NCBI GenBank assembly: GCA_025453555.1
Contig: JALOQC010000002.1
Span: 1 to 55,208 of the forward strand
Origin: Myxococcota bacterium
Lineage (GTDB): Bacteria > Myxococcota_A > Polyangia > Polyangiales > Houyiibacteriaceae
Direction: 5' to 3'
Length of the DNA: 55,208 nt
Both the position numbers and the translations under genes were made by a program. Position 1 is the stretch's first letter; every line of letters starts with the position of its first letter. Positions 28,390 through 37,705 of the stretch are shown piece by piece. The notes beneath the pieces were generated by a model, which had not been told where the DNA came from, ran no database searches, and saw only the letters and a list, made by a program, of their open reading frames with translations.

Positions 28390-30135
28390 TCACGGCGTGG
28401 CGCGCGTACGACGGCGAAGCGACGCGCCGACTCCGTCGTAGCCCTCGTAGATCCACGACTCGCGACCGAGCTCCACGAGCGTGTCCGCCTCACGCACCCC
28501 GAGTCGCTCCGTCGCGTCCTGCGCCGCCGCGACGTCGTCGTCGACCAGCCGCCAGTAGACGAAGTCGTCGCTCGCGAAGAGTGCGCTCCGCCAACGCGTC
28601 CCCCGTCGGATCGGCAAGACCACGCGATAGGTGCCGCGCTGCACGAAGAGATCCGGTGCGCCGAGCGCATCCGCGTCGAGCCCTTCGGTGGAGATCGCAC
28701 CGACCGGCGCGAAGCTCGCGCCATCGAGCGCGACGTGGGTCGACACGCGCCCGGCCTGGAGGGCGACCATGAACGTGCGCCCTTCCCGCACGACCACCCC
28801 GAACCCCTCGATGGGCGCACCCGACACCATCAGCGGCACCGGCGCACCGAGCGCGCGCGCATCGGCCGAGAGTGGGTAGCGCGTGATCCCCGAAGTGACC
28901 TCTCCCGCGCGAACGTAGAGCGAGAAGCCACTGTCGCTCGCCGCACCGTCGTTGGCCACGAGCTCGACCTCGCTCGCATCCGACACGAGCGCCGGTCCGT
29001 CGAGGCCGTTCGCCGCCGTCGGAACGAAGCGCGACGGCGCCGCCGGATCGGGCGCCTTCGCCGCGTGAACCGCGCCGCCCTCGATGAAGACCAGCGTCGG
29101 CACGCCCGAAGGATCGAGCGCGACGCTCGGCGAGGACGGCGCCGTCACCTCCCACGACTCGAGGCCGCGCTCGAAGCGGATCGTCTCGGGCGTCGACCAC
29201 GCGGCCGGCATGTCGCAGCGCTCGCTGCGGGTCGAGAACGTCTCGATGCGCGCGGACGCGATCGACGTCGCGGAGGGGTTGCGCGAGTGGCCGTAGAGAA
29301 CCACCCGCGCCGACGCATCGCGCGCGAAGCGTGCACCGTCGTGCACCGACGTCCCGTCGCGCGAGACGCTCGCGGTTCCATCGGGCGAGAGGGTGAGCGT
29401 CCACGGGCCGGGGCTCGCTTCGAAACGCGCGAGCGTGGCGGTGCCGATCACGAGCGCGACCTCGTTCCGGGCTCCCGAGAGCACGAGCGCCGCGATCGGA
29501 ACGACGTGGTCGGTCTCGCCGAGCGCGCGCGCCGCGGTCACGCCGAAGGCGGCCGACTCGAGGCAACCGGAACAGTCGGCCGGCAGCCCGAAGCTCGCGC
29601 TCAGTCGAACGACGTCCGTGCGCAGATCGTAGGTCGTCGGAAAGAGGAGCCCGCTGTCGTAGGCCGCGTCGCCGCCGAGCGCGAGCGTGTCGCCTTCGAC
29701 GAAGGGCGTGGGGGATCCGAAGAGCGTCGCGCCCGCGAAGCACGAGCCCTCCGCGCAGGCGTCGAACGAGGGGCCCGAGAGCGCGGGGCCGCAGCGGGTG
29801 TCGTTGCCGATCCAACAACTCGGGAGCGCCGCACACCCCGGATCGGCGCAATCGGCGCCGGGGGAGCTGTCCGCGTCGTTGTCGCGCCCGTCGTAGCAGC
29901 TCTCGACCCCGTCGAGCGAATCGTCGCGCTCGCCCGGTGACTCCGCGCCCACGCTCGGATCGAGCGGATATCCCCGGGACGGCGGCGGTGTGCTCCCAGA
30001 GTCGGACGGGAACGCCGCGTCGACGGCGGCATCGAAGAAGCCGGGCGGGCCCGCGTCGCCATCCGCGACGGGTCCTCGGTCGTCGTCGTCGCCGCACATG
30101 CGCAGCGCGAGCAACACGATCGCGAGACGAATCAT
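28390..30135 (-). CDS. Putative lipoprotein A of a tandem family (DAG linker, DNDxD Cys motif, probable C-terminal beta-propeller)
   Basis: MIRLAIVLLALRMCGDDDD, CYDGRDNDADSSPGADCADPGC, repeated beta-strand pattern; matches lipoprotein B. Confidence 0.8.
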   Translation of the reverse strand: MIRLAIVLLALRMCGDDDDRGPVADGDAGPPGFFDAAVDAAFPSDSGSTPPPSRGYPLDPSVGAESPGERDDSLDGVESCYDGRDNDADSSPGADCADPGCAALPSCWIGNDTRCGPALSGPSFDACAEGSCFAGATLFGSPTPFVEGDTLALGGDAAYDSGLLFPTTYDLRTDVVRLSASFGLPADCSGCLESAAFGVTAARALGETDHVVPIAALVLSGARNEVALVIGTATLARFEASPGPWTLTLSPDGTASVSRDGTSVHDGARFARDASARVVLYGHSRNPSATSIASARIETFSTRSERCDMPAAWSTPETIRFERGLESWEVTAPSSPSVALDPSGVPTLVFIEGGAVHAAKAPDPAAPSRFVPTAANGLDGPALVSDASEVELVANDGAASDSGFSLYVRAGEVTSGITRYPLSADARALGAPVPLMVSGAPIEGFGVVVREGRTFMVALQAGRVSTHVALDGASFAPVGAISTEGLDADALGAPDLFVQRGTYRVVLPIRRGTRWRSALFASDDFVYWRLVDDDVAAAQDATERLGVREADTLVELGRESWIYEGYDGVGASLRRRTRATP

Positions 30136-31949
30136 CGCGCGCCTCCCGTCGAGAACGTCGCCCCCGCAGGGGCGAGCCGGGTTCGAGCCGCGAGGCGTCG
30201 ACGAACGCCGTCGTCCGCCACGTAGAAGAGCTCGATCGAACCTCCCGCCGAGAGCGCGCTGCTCGCACGCACACCGAGCACGTCGAGCGCGCTCGGAGTC
30301 AGCAAGTCGTCCTCGACCGGTCGCCACGCGACGAGCTCGTCGCTCGCCACGAGCGCGAGCCCACCCCGCGCGCCGCGCCGCCAGGCGTGGTGCAGCAAGT
30401 ATGCGTCGTGGTGGACGGTCAGGCTCGGCGCGAGCCCACCGCCGAGAAGCGAAGCGTCGGGCACCGAGCCGATGCGCTGCCAGACGCCCGAGGTCTCCGG
30501 CCCACGCACGAACGCATCGAGCGACGCGGCGTTGCGCGCGACGAGCAGCGCGTGCCCGCGATGGAACGCGAGGCTCACGTCGGTGAGCCCGACCGGCAGC
30601 TCGTCCAGACCGAGCGAAGCATCCTCCACGAACGCGCCGAGCCCGTCGTCCAAGCGCAACGCAGCGAGTGAGCTGGACAGCTCGGTCGTCCGCTCGACCA
30701 CGAGGAAGAGCTGGGTGCCGTCGAACGCGAGCGTCGGATGCACGGCGTCCTCGTACGACTCGGGGAGCGCGTTGCGATCGAGCTCGAAGCCCGAACGATC
30801 GCGCGCGACGTAGAGGCGCTCGATCCCCGAGGTCGCGTCCGTGAAGGCGAGCCAGCGCGTGCTCGCCGCGCGCGCGACCGCGACGTCGGTGACGAGCTCG
30901 AAGGTGCCCGGGGTGGCGCCGTCGAAGACCACCACCTCGCTCGCGCCCTCCCACGCACGCACCATGTCGCACGTCGCGACCTGCGCGCCGAACGACGTGA
31001 GGATCACCTGCGGCTCCTCGGGATCGGCCGTCGCACTCGGGTTGGTCGCGTGGCCGTAGAGGACGACGCGGGCACGCGCCGGAGCGATCCGCGTGCTCGC
31101 GACGACCGAGCGATCCCGCAGCAGCTCCGCACGACCGTCCGGACTCACCACGAGCGACCACCGCGCCTCGGGCACGAAGTCGACCCGTGCGACCACCCGC
31201 CCCGCCGCGAGGAGCGCGATGCCTTCGCGCGCCGCCGACACCTGCATCGCGACGAGCGGCGCGACGTGCTCCGAGTCGCCGAGCACGCTCTGTGTGGTGA
31301 GCCCGACCGCGAAGCTCGCGACGCAGACGCCTTCGCCGCACGGGGTCCGCTCGAACCGTGCGTCGAGCACGACCCGCTCCGATGCGAGCTCGATCGCTTC
31401 GCCGACCAACACGCCGCTGTCGAAGCTGGTGTCACCACCCGCCGCGAGCCCGACCGAACGCACGGGGAACGGCGAAGGGCTGCCGAAGGGCTGCACGAAG
31501 ACCCCGCCGAAGCAGGTGTCGAGGTCGACGCAGTCGAACGTGAGCGCGCTCGGCAACGTGGAGGTCCGCGGCGCGCAACAGTCGCCACGGTTCACGCAGC
31601 AGCTCGCGAGCCCGCGGCAGTCGTCGGACTCGCAGTCGAGCAGTCCGCCCGCGTCGTCGCGCTCGTAGCAGGCCGCGCGGGACCCCGGCGCGGCTTCGAA
31701 CGAGTCCGCGAGCGCCTGGTCGCGCGCGGGGTTCGCGGGGAACGCGAACACGGCCTCGGGAGCGCCCGCGTCGATCCCAGGCTCGCTCGCGTCGGCGCCC
31801 GAGTCGGAGTCGCGCGCCGGCCCCGCGTCGCTGGCCGCGCCGTCCGCGAGGCCGATGCCGCCGGCATCGGTCGCGGGCGTCGCAGGCGCTTCGAGAGCAC
31901 ACGCAGCGAGCAGCACGAGACCGACGGAGAACCAGCGCACGGGAGACAT
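30132..31949 (-). CDS. Putative lipoprotein B of the tandem family
   Basis: Lipobox LLAAC, DAG-rich linker, CYERDDAGGLLDCESDDC, RARVVLYGHATNPSA shared with lipoprotein A (ARVVLYGHSRNPSA). Confidence 0.82.
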   Translation of the reverse strand: MSPVRWFSVGLVLLAACALEAPATPATDAGGIGLADGAASDAGPARDSDSGADASEPGIDAGAPEAVFAFPANPARDQALADSFEAAPGSRAACYERDDAGGLLDCESDDCRGLASCCVNRGDCCAPRTSTLPSALTFDCVDLDTCFGGVFVQPFGSPSPFPVRSVGLAAGGDTSFDSGVLVGEAIELASERVVLDARFERTPCGEGVCVASFAVGLTTQSVLGDSEHVAPLVAMQVSAAREGIALLAAGRVVARVDFVPEARWSLVVSPDGRAELLRDRSVVASTRIAPARARVVLYGHATNPSATADPEEPQVILTSFGAQVATCDMVRAWEGASEVVVFDGATPGTFELVTDVAVARAASTRWLAFTDATSGIERLYVARDRSGFELDRNALPESYEDAVHPTLAFDGTQLFLVVERTTELSSSLAALRLDDGLGAFVEDASLGLDELPVGLTDVSLAFHRGHALLVARNAASLDAFVRGPETSGVWQRIGSVPDASLLGGGLAPSLTVHHDAYLLHHAWRRGARGGLALVASDELVAWRPVEDDLLTPSALDVLGVRASSALSAGGSIELFYVADDGVRRRLAARTRLAPAGATFSTGGAR

Positions 31950-32210
31950 CCTATTCCACGTCGCGTGCCGTGGCTGCCCCGAGCGCACGTCGGCGCCTCG
32001 AGGAGCCCGGGCGAGCGAAGACGAAGCCTCTCCACCACGAGCCTCCCCGATGGGCTCCGCACGCCCGCAGCCTCGCGGATCCGCACGTAACTTCGGGCAC
32101 TTGCGCGGGCTCGGTCCCTAACCGTTCGCTCGGCGGGTGAAGCGACGACGCGCGCCTCTCCGCTCGGCCGCGCGAAGCCAGCGACTCTCTCCAAGGTGCC
32201 GAGAGATGAA

Positions 32211-32236
32211 GCGCGGCGTGACATCCGACGCCGCGC
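32211..32236 (-). terminator. Candidate hairpin downstream of lipoprotein C
   Basis: gcgcggcgt / acgccgcgc, 9-bp perfect stem, 8-nt loop, followed on the minus strand by a weak T-rich stretch. Confidence 0.35.
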
Positions 32237-32292
32237 GTGGGGTGCCGGAGCGTGTCATCGCGCCGTGCTGTCGCGCCGCCAGTGCGTTCGGC

Positions 32293-34347
32293 TCAGTCGT
32301 CGCGGGTCGCCCGCCAGGTCTGGTCGAGCGCCATCAGCTCGAAGCGACGTCCGCCCCCGACCAGCGGAACGCGCCGCGTGACCAAGAACCGCAGCCGGTC
32401 GACCCGATCGGGATGCCGCGCGACCGCGATGCCTTCGAGGGTGCAGCCGAGGCAGTCCGCGAAGGGCGGATCCTCGCTGCGAAGGATCGGGTTGGCCGGA
32501 TAGGGAACGAGCTCCGGCGGACCCCCGACGCTCTTCGGCGAGCCGAGCGCGACGCCCACGCTCGGCCCCGCGACGTCGTCGAGCCCGAGGAACCACACCC
32601 GGTAGACGTTCCCGTCGAGGACCGGCTCCGGCGAGCGCACCCCATCGCGCGCGAACTCACCGAGGTCCTCCGACGTGAGGATCTCGATGGACTCCTCGTC
32701 CTCCGCCTCGAGCCCGCCGAGGCCGACCTCCAGCCCGCGCAAGCGGATGCTCGAGCGACCGGCGCGCTCGCACGTGAAGAAGAGCCAGTACTCGTTCTCG
32801 ACGCCGACGCGCGGGACGATCGCGGGATCGCGGAGCGAGTCGCACTCGGGCTCGTCCGTCGTGGGCTCCAGCAGCAGCGCGCCCGTGAGCGCCGACGTCG
32901 TGACGTCGCGCGCGAAACGCAGCTCGAAGCGCTCGGTCGTCCCACGCTCGGCCGCGTACACCACGTTGACCTCGTCGTTCGCGACGAAGAGGTGCGGCTC
33001 GCGCGCGGCGGGGCGTGGATCGCTGCACGTGCCGTCGAGGCACGACGCGGGGCGCGCCCCGAGGATCGGCGCCTGCGAGGCATCCGACCAGGTGTCGACG
33101 TTCCAGGTGCTCTCGAACGCGTAGCCGATCGACCAACCGACCCGCGCGGTGGTCACGAGCTCGGGCTGATCGTTCGTGGCTTCGGCCGCCACGTGCCACG
33201 TCGGAGAGCTGTCGCCGACGCCGAGCAAGCTCGCCGACATCAGCGCTTCGTCCGCCCAGCGTGGCGTGCGCGCGGGGTCGTCGAAGTCGAGGCTCGCCGT
33301 GACCACTCCGGGAACGTCGCCTGCGGTGAGCGGATCGAGCTCGCGCCGGAGGAACTCGCCCGGGTTCGTGCACGCGAGCTTGGCCGCACTCGTGGTCGCG
33401 ACCTCGACGCCGTCGCCCGCGCCTTCGATCGCGAAGCGGAGCCCCGCGCTGTCCGCGCACGCCGCACGATCGAAGAGCAGGTTGCGGAGCGAGATGAGCG
33501 GGGCGCTCCAGGTCCCCCCGCCTGCGGGAAAGACCGGCATGTCGCTTGGATTCGTCACGCGCACGTTGACTCGCAACACGCCGCGCCCCGCGTCGTCGAC
33601 GTCCACCAAGAGCTCGACGTCCACCTCGTAAAACAAGGTCGGGGCCAATGGGTCGAGGTTCGCCGTCGCGAGGAGCGTCGCGTCCTGCGAGATGTCGAGG
33701 CGCCCCGACGCGTGCATCGTGATCGCCAGCTCCGCCGCGAGACGCCGGGGCAGCCGTTGCTCCGCCACCGGGCTCAGCACGAGCGCGGCGAAGTGACGGC
33801 AGCGTCCCTCCGCGTCGCAGCTCGTTCTGTCGCCGCGCGGCCCGAAGTCGGCCCGCAGCGTGGCCCCGAGCCCAAGCGGAACGCACCGCTCGTAGACCAG
33901 CGCGTGCGGATCCTCGGAGCGCTCGAACCGAAGCCTTCCGGCCTCGACGCGCGGAAAAACCGGGATGCCCTCGACGCGGCGCGACGCATCCCAGTCCGCG
34001 TCGAGATCGCTCGGCCAGCTCGTCACGTCGAGGGTCGACACCGGCGCGTCGTTGTCGCAGCAGCTGCCCGTCGTGTCGCCCGCGCAGTCGAAGTCCTCAC
34101 AGTCGACGAGGCCGTCGCCGTCGTTGTCCACGCCGTCGTCGCAGTCCTCCGGCGTTCCGCCATCCCCCGCGTCGCCACCGTCGCCCGCGTCCGGGCCCCC
34201 GTCGACTTCCGCATCCGCGTCGGGGCCGCCATCGTCGCCACCGTCGAGCCCGCCGTCGAAGCGCAGCTTGTCCGGGTCGGGCGCGTTCACGAGCGTGCAG
34301 CCCGCGAGCGCGAACGCGAGGACTAGCCTCGTCGCGAGCGTGCTCAT
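32293..34347 (-). CDS. Putative lipoprotein C of the tandem family
   Basis: Lipobox LAGC, GGDDGGPDADAEVDGGPDAGDGG linker, CDDGVDNDGDGLVDCEDFDC motif, glycosidase-like propeller strands (EYWLFFTCERAGRSSIRL). Confidence 0.82.
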   Translation of the reverse strand: MSTLATRLVLAFALAGCTLVNAPDPDKLRFDGGLDGGDDGGPDADAEVDGGPDAGDGGDAGDGGTPEDCDDGVDNDGDGLVDCEDFDCAGDTTGSCCDNDAPVSTLDVTSWPSDLDADWDASRRVEGIPVFPRVEAGRLRFERSEDPHALVYERCVPLGLGATLRADFGPRGDRTSCDAEGRCRHFAALVLSPVAEQRLPRRLAAELAITMHASGRLDISQDATLLATANLDPLAPTLFYEVDVELLVDVDDAGRGVLRVNVRVTNPSDMPVFPAGGGTWSAPLISLRNLLFDRAACADSAGLRFAIEGAGDGVEVATTSAAKLACTNPGEFLRRELDPLTAGDVPGVVTASLDFDDPARTPRWADEALMSASLLGVGDSSPTWHVAAEATNDQPELVTTARVGWSIGYAFESTWNVDTWSDASQAPILGARPASCLDGTCSDPRPAAREPHLFVANDEVNVVYAAERGTTERFELRFARDVTTSALTGALLLEPTTDEPECDSLRDPAIVPRVGVENEYWLFFTCERAGRSSIRLRGLEVGLGGLEAEDEESIEILTSEDLGEFARDGVRSPEPVLDGNVYRVWFLGLDDVAGPSVGVALGSPKSVGGPPELVPYPANPILRSEDPPFADCLGCTLEGIAVARHPDRVDRLRFLVTRRVPLVGGGRRFELMALDQTWRATRDD

Positions 34348-35792
34348 CGGAAGCGCCCTCCGAAGCCGATCCCCGTCGGGGAGAGCCGAAGCTCGAGGCG
34401 CGCGGTCGTGCCCTCCTCGTCGCCGCTCGTGTCGTCGCCGCCCGAACCTCGGCGCGCGAAGAGAACGATGGTCGTCACGAGCGACGCCGCCGCGAGCCCG
34501 AGCATCACGTCCGCCACGAGGTTCAGCCGCTCTATGCGGTCGAACTGCGTCGAACAAAACGTGCCGGGGCCCGGGCAGCGATCGTCGTAGTCGCTGCGCG
34601 CGAAGAACGCGGTGAGCGCTAGGCTCCCCCACGCCGCGGTGAGCGCGCCCGTCGTGCTCGCGAGCACCGCGGGCCACGCACCGAAGCGCCGGCCCGATGG
34701 AGCCTCGAACGCGAAGCGCACGTGCGACTCCGCGCCCGCCGCGAGCTGCAACGTGCGCGTCTGCGCAGGCGCGCCCGCCGACTCCACCTCGAGCGCGTGC
34801 TCGCCCGCGTCGAGGATCGCGCGCACCTCCACGCCTTGGCCGACCACCACACCGTCGACCCGCACCGTCGCGGGAAGATCCGAGCGCACCACGAGCGTCG
34901 CGGTCGCGCGACTCGGCGCACGCAAGCTCAGCCGCCGCGGCGGATCCCCCGCACGCAGCGTGAAGCGCTCGTCGCGCCGACGACCGTCCGGCATCACCAA
35001 GCTCACCACGTGCTCGCCCGGCGCGAGCTCGTGTCGTCCGACGCTCGAGCGCTCGCCGTCCAGCAGCAGTGGCCCCTCGTCGCCTTCGATCGCCAGCTCG
35101 ATCACCACTGGTCGCGCGCTCGGCGCGAGCGTCGTGGTGCGCGTCTCTCCGATGACCGCCTCGACCTCTGCGCGCGCGTCCTCGTGATGCGGCGCGCGCA
35201 CGACCACGAGGTGACGCCCCGGCGCCACCGCGAGCTCGAGCGGCGTCCGGCCGCGCGGCGCGAGATCGAGTCGATCGACGTAGACCTCGGCCCCCGGAGG
35301 CGCGCTCTCGATCCGCACCACCGCCACGCGCGGCCGGATCGCCGCGAGGCGCTGCTCGCCGTCGCGCCGCTCCGTCTCGCCGAGCCCTTCGATCGCGAGG
35401 TACTCCACGAGGTACGCGAAGGCTTCGTTGGGCCGCTCGAGGCGCTCCAGCACCACCGCCGCGTTGAAGAGCGCGTTGCGGCTCCGCACGATGCGCAGCG
35501 TCGCGACGTACGCCTGCAGCGCTTCCTCGAGCAGCTCGGTCCGACGCGCGCCGCGGGCTCGCGCGGACTGCTCGAAGAGCCGGTTGCCGCGCTCGAAGAA
35601 GACCTGCGCTTCGGCGTTCACGTCCGCGGTCTGCGCGCGCGCCGAGCTCGCGGCACCGAACGACACGAGCAGCGTCGCGAGCGTCGCAGCGAGGGCGAGC
35701 GCCGACGTGGCGCGAAACACCGCCGCACGCACGACCCGAGTCGCGCCGCATGCGGAATCCGTCACGAACGAAAGCGAGGACAAGCGGGTCAC
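34344..35792 (-). CDS. PEGA-domain protein with N-terminal signal, helical repeat region and C-terminal TMs
   Basis: VRIESAPPGAEVYVDRLDLAPRGRTPLELAVAPGRHLVVVRAPHHEDA (PEGA); ATGA overlap with lipoprotein C. Confidence 0.82.
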   Translation of the reverse strand: MTRLSSLSFVTDSACGATRVVRAAVFRATSALALAATLATLLVSFGAASSARAQTADVNAEAQVFFERGNRLFEQSARARGARRTELLEEALQAYVATLRIVRSRNALFNAAVVLERLERPNEAFAYLVEYLAIEGLGETERRDGEQRLAAIRPRVAVVRIESAPPGAEVYVDRLDLAPRGRTPLELAVAPGRHLVVVRAPHHEDARAEVEAVIGETRTTTLAPSARPVVIELAIEGDEGPLLLDGERSSVGRHELAPGEHVVSLVMPDGRRRDERFTLRAGDPPRRLSLRAPSRATATLVVRSDLPATVRVDGVVVGQGVEVRAILDAGEHALEVESAGAPAQTRTLQLAAGAESHVRFAFEAPSGRRFGAWPAVLASTTGALTAAWGSLALTAFFARSDYDDRCPGPGTFCSTQFDRIERLNLVADVMLGLAAASLVTTIVLFARRGSGGDDTSGDEEGTTARLELRLSPTGIGFGGRFR

Positions 35793-35794
35793 GA

Positions 35795-37483
35795 TCAGAG
35801 CGACATCCGAATGGGCAAGTCGTCGTCGCCGCTCGAGGTGCGCGCGCGCGGGGTCAGGCGGACCGCGTGCGAGAGCCCCTCGGACGGCGTCAGGGTGAAG
35901 CGCTCGGGAGCGTAACCCGAAAGGCGGAGCTGCACGTCGACGGGCGCACCCGCCGGCAACGGGAGGGCGAGCGGCGTGCGCCCGAGCGTCTCGTCGCCGA
36001 TGCGCACGGTGGCGCCCGCGGGGGTGCTCACGATCCGCACCTCCACCGAGGCGGGCGGCGGCACTCCCTCCGGCATCGACGGCGCCGCCATCGAAGGCGC
36101 CTCCGCGACCTCTTCGACGGAATCACTCGTCGTCGTCGAGGGATTCTCACGCTCCGCGGTGACGTCGTTCGAGCTCTCCGCGCTCGACGTCGTGCTCGGA
36201 CCCGCCGTGCCCGGTCGCGTCTCTGGTCCCGTCGTCAACCGCGCCACCGCGAAGCCTCCCGCGAGCAAGACGATCGCCGCGAGCGCGACGAGCCAAGGAC
36301 GCCGCGAGGTCGTCGGCAACGTCACCGGCGTGGGCGCCGACGCGCGTGCTTCTCCCGCCGCGGCCGAAGGCGTGATCGACGCTTGTCTCGGCGGCATCGA
36401 GATCAGCCGATCGGGGGAGCCGAGCTCCGGCGCCACCGCGACGAGCGCCTCCTCGAAGTCGCGCATGTTCTGGAAGCGCGCGTCCGGCTTCTTCTCGAGC
36501 GCGCGCAGCAGCACCCGGTCGAGCGACTCCGGGAGCTCCGGCACCCGCGTCCGCGCGGACGGCGCCGGCTCGTTGCCGTGCTTCCAGAGGAGCTGGAAGT
36601 AGTTCGTTCCTTCGAAGGGCGGATGCCCCGTGAGCATCTCGAAGAGCATCACGCCGAGCGCGTACACGTCCGCGCGATGATCGACGTCGAGCTCGCCGCG
36701 CGCCTGCTCGGGCGACATGTAGAGCGGCGTGCCGACGAGCTGCCCCGTCTTGGTCACGCGCACTTGCTCCGCGTCCGCCGCGCGCACCTTCGAGATGCCG
36801 AAGTCGAGCACCTTCACGAAGTCCGCGTCGCGCTTGCGGCAGATGAAGACGTTCTCTGGCTTGAGATCGCGGTGGACCACGCCGCGCGCGTGAGCGGCCT
36901 CGAGCGCTTGGCAGACCTGACGCGCGATGGGGATCGCGCGCTCGATGCGCATCGGCCCCCGCTCGACCAGCTCGGACAGGCTCACGCCTTCGAGCAGCTC
37001 CATCACGAGGAAGACGCGCCCGTCCTCCATCGCGTCGAAGCTGAACACGTCGACGATGTTGTCGTGGTCGATGCTGCTCGCGGTGCGCGCCTCCTGGAGC
37101 AACCGCTGGATCGCGCTCTTGTTCGTCGCGATCTGATCGCTCAGCACCTTCACCGCGAAGGGCTTGTCGAGGTGGATGTGTACCGCCATGTAGACGGTCC
37201 CCATACCGCCGCGGCCGATGCGGCTCTGCACCTTGTACAGGCCGGAGAGGACCTGACCGATCATCGGATCGGGCCCCTCATCCTCGGCCTCGTCGTCCAC
37301 CACCACGGCCGGCTGGCGGCTCGCGGCGCCGCCCTGACCGCCCTGACCACCCTGACCGCCCTGACCACCCTGACCGCCCTGGCTTCGACGCTGGCCGGGC
37401 GTGTCGGAGCCGAACGCGGTCGTGGCGAGCGCGTCCTTCGCCGCCGGCTCGTCGTCGAGCTCGTTTCGTTCTTCCAGCGCCAC
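35795..37483 (-). CDS. Ser/Thr protein kinase with TM and C-terminal PEGA domain
   Basis: GRGGMGTVYMAVH, FAVKVLSDQ, VVHRDLKPENVFICRKRDADFVKVLDFGISK, TM WLVALAAIVLLAGGFAVA, PEGA VEVRIVSTPAGATVRIGDETLGRTPLALPLPAG. Confidence 0.95.
   Translation of the reverse strand: MALEERNELDDEPAAKDALATTAFGSDTPGQRRSQGGQGGQGGQGGQGGQGGAASRQPAVVVDDEAEDEGPDPMIGQVLSGLYKVQSRIGRGGMGTVYMAVHIHLDKPFAVKVLSDQIATNKSAIQRLLQEARTASSIDHDNIVDVFSFDAMEDGRVFLVMELLEGVSLSELVERGPMRIERAIPIARQVCQALEAAHARGVVHRDLKPENVFICRKRDADFVKVLDFGISKVRAADAEQVRVTKTGQLVGTPLYMSPEQARGELDVDHRADVYALGVMLFEMLTGHPPFEGTNYFQLLWKHGNEPAPSARTRVPELPESLDRVLLRALEKKPDARFQNMRDFEEALVAVAPELGSPDRLISMPPRQASITPSAAAGEARASAPTPVTLPTTSRRPWLVALAAIVLLAGGFAVARLTTGPETRPGTAGPSTTSSAESSNDVTAERENPSTTTSDSVEEVAEAPSMAAPSMPEGVPPPASVEVRIVSTPAGATVRIGDETLGRTPLALPLPAGAPVDVQLRLSGYAPERFTLTPSEGLSHAVRLTPRARTSSGDDDLPIRMSL
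37329..37382. repeat. In-frame 9-bp coding repeat (GGQ)n in the N-terminus of the PEGA kinase
   Basis: Six units of cc[g/a]ccctga encoding QGGQGGQGGQGGQGGQGG on the minus strand. Confidence 0.95.
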
Positions 37484-37705
37484 CCTCCGCGGAGCCAGCG
37501 TAGCAAACCCCGCGCAGACGTTCGGACTCTTTCGCGCGAGCCTTCACGCGACGGGCTTGGACGCACGAACGTGGCGCGACTCGGCACGGCAGGGAAGCGC
37601 CACGCAACCCGTGTGCCTCTCTCGCGACGGAGCCGCCGCGCTCGCCACGGAACCGCTCGCGACGGCTTGCCCGAACGGATGTCGGCCCGTACGCACGAGG
37701 CCCCC

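Noticed and set aside
28390-31341. N-terminally extended 983-aa version of lipoprotein A
   Set aside because: Extension is an out-of-frame translation of lipoprotein B; ATG at 30135 with a signal sequence is the sensible start.
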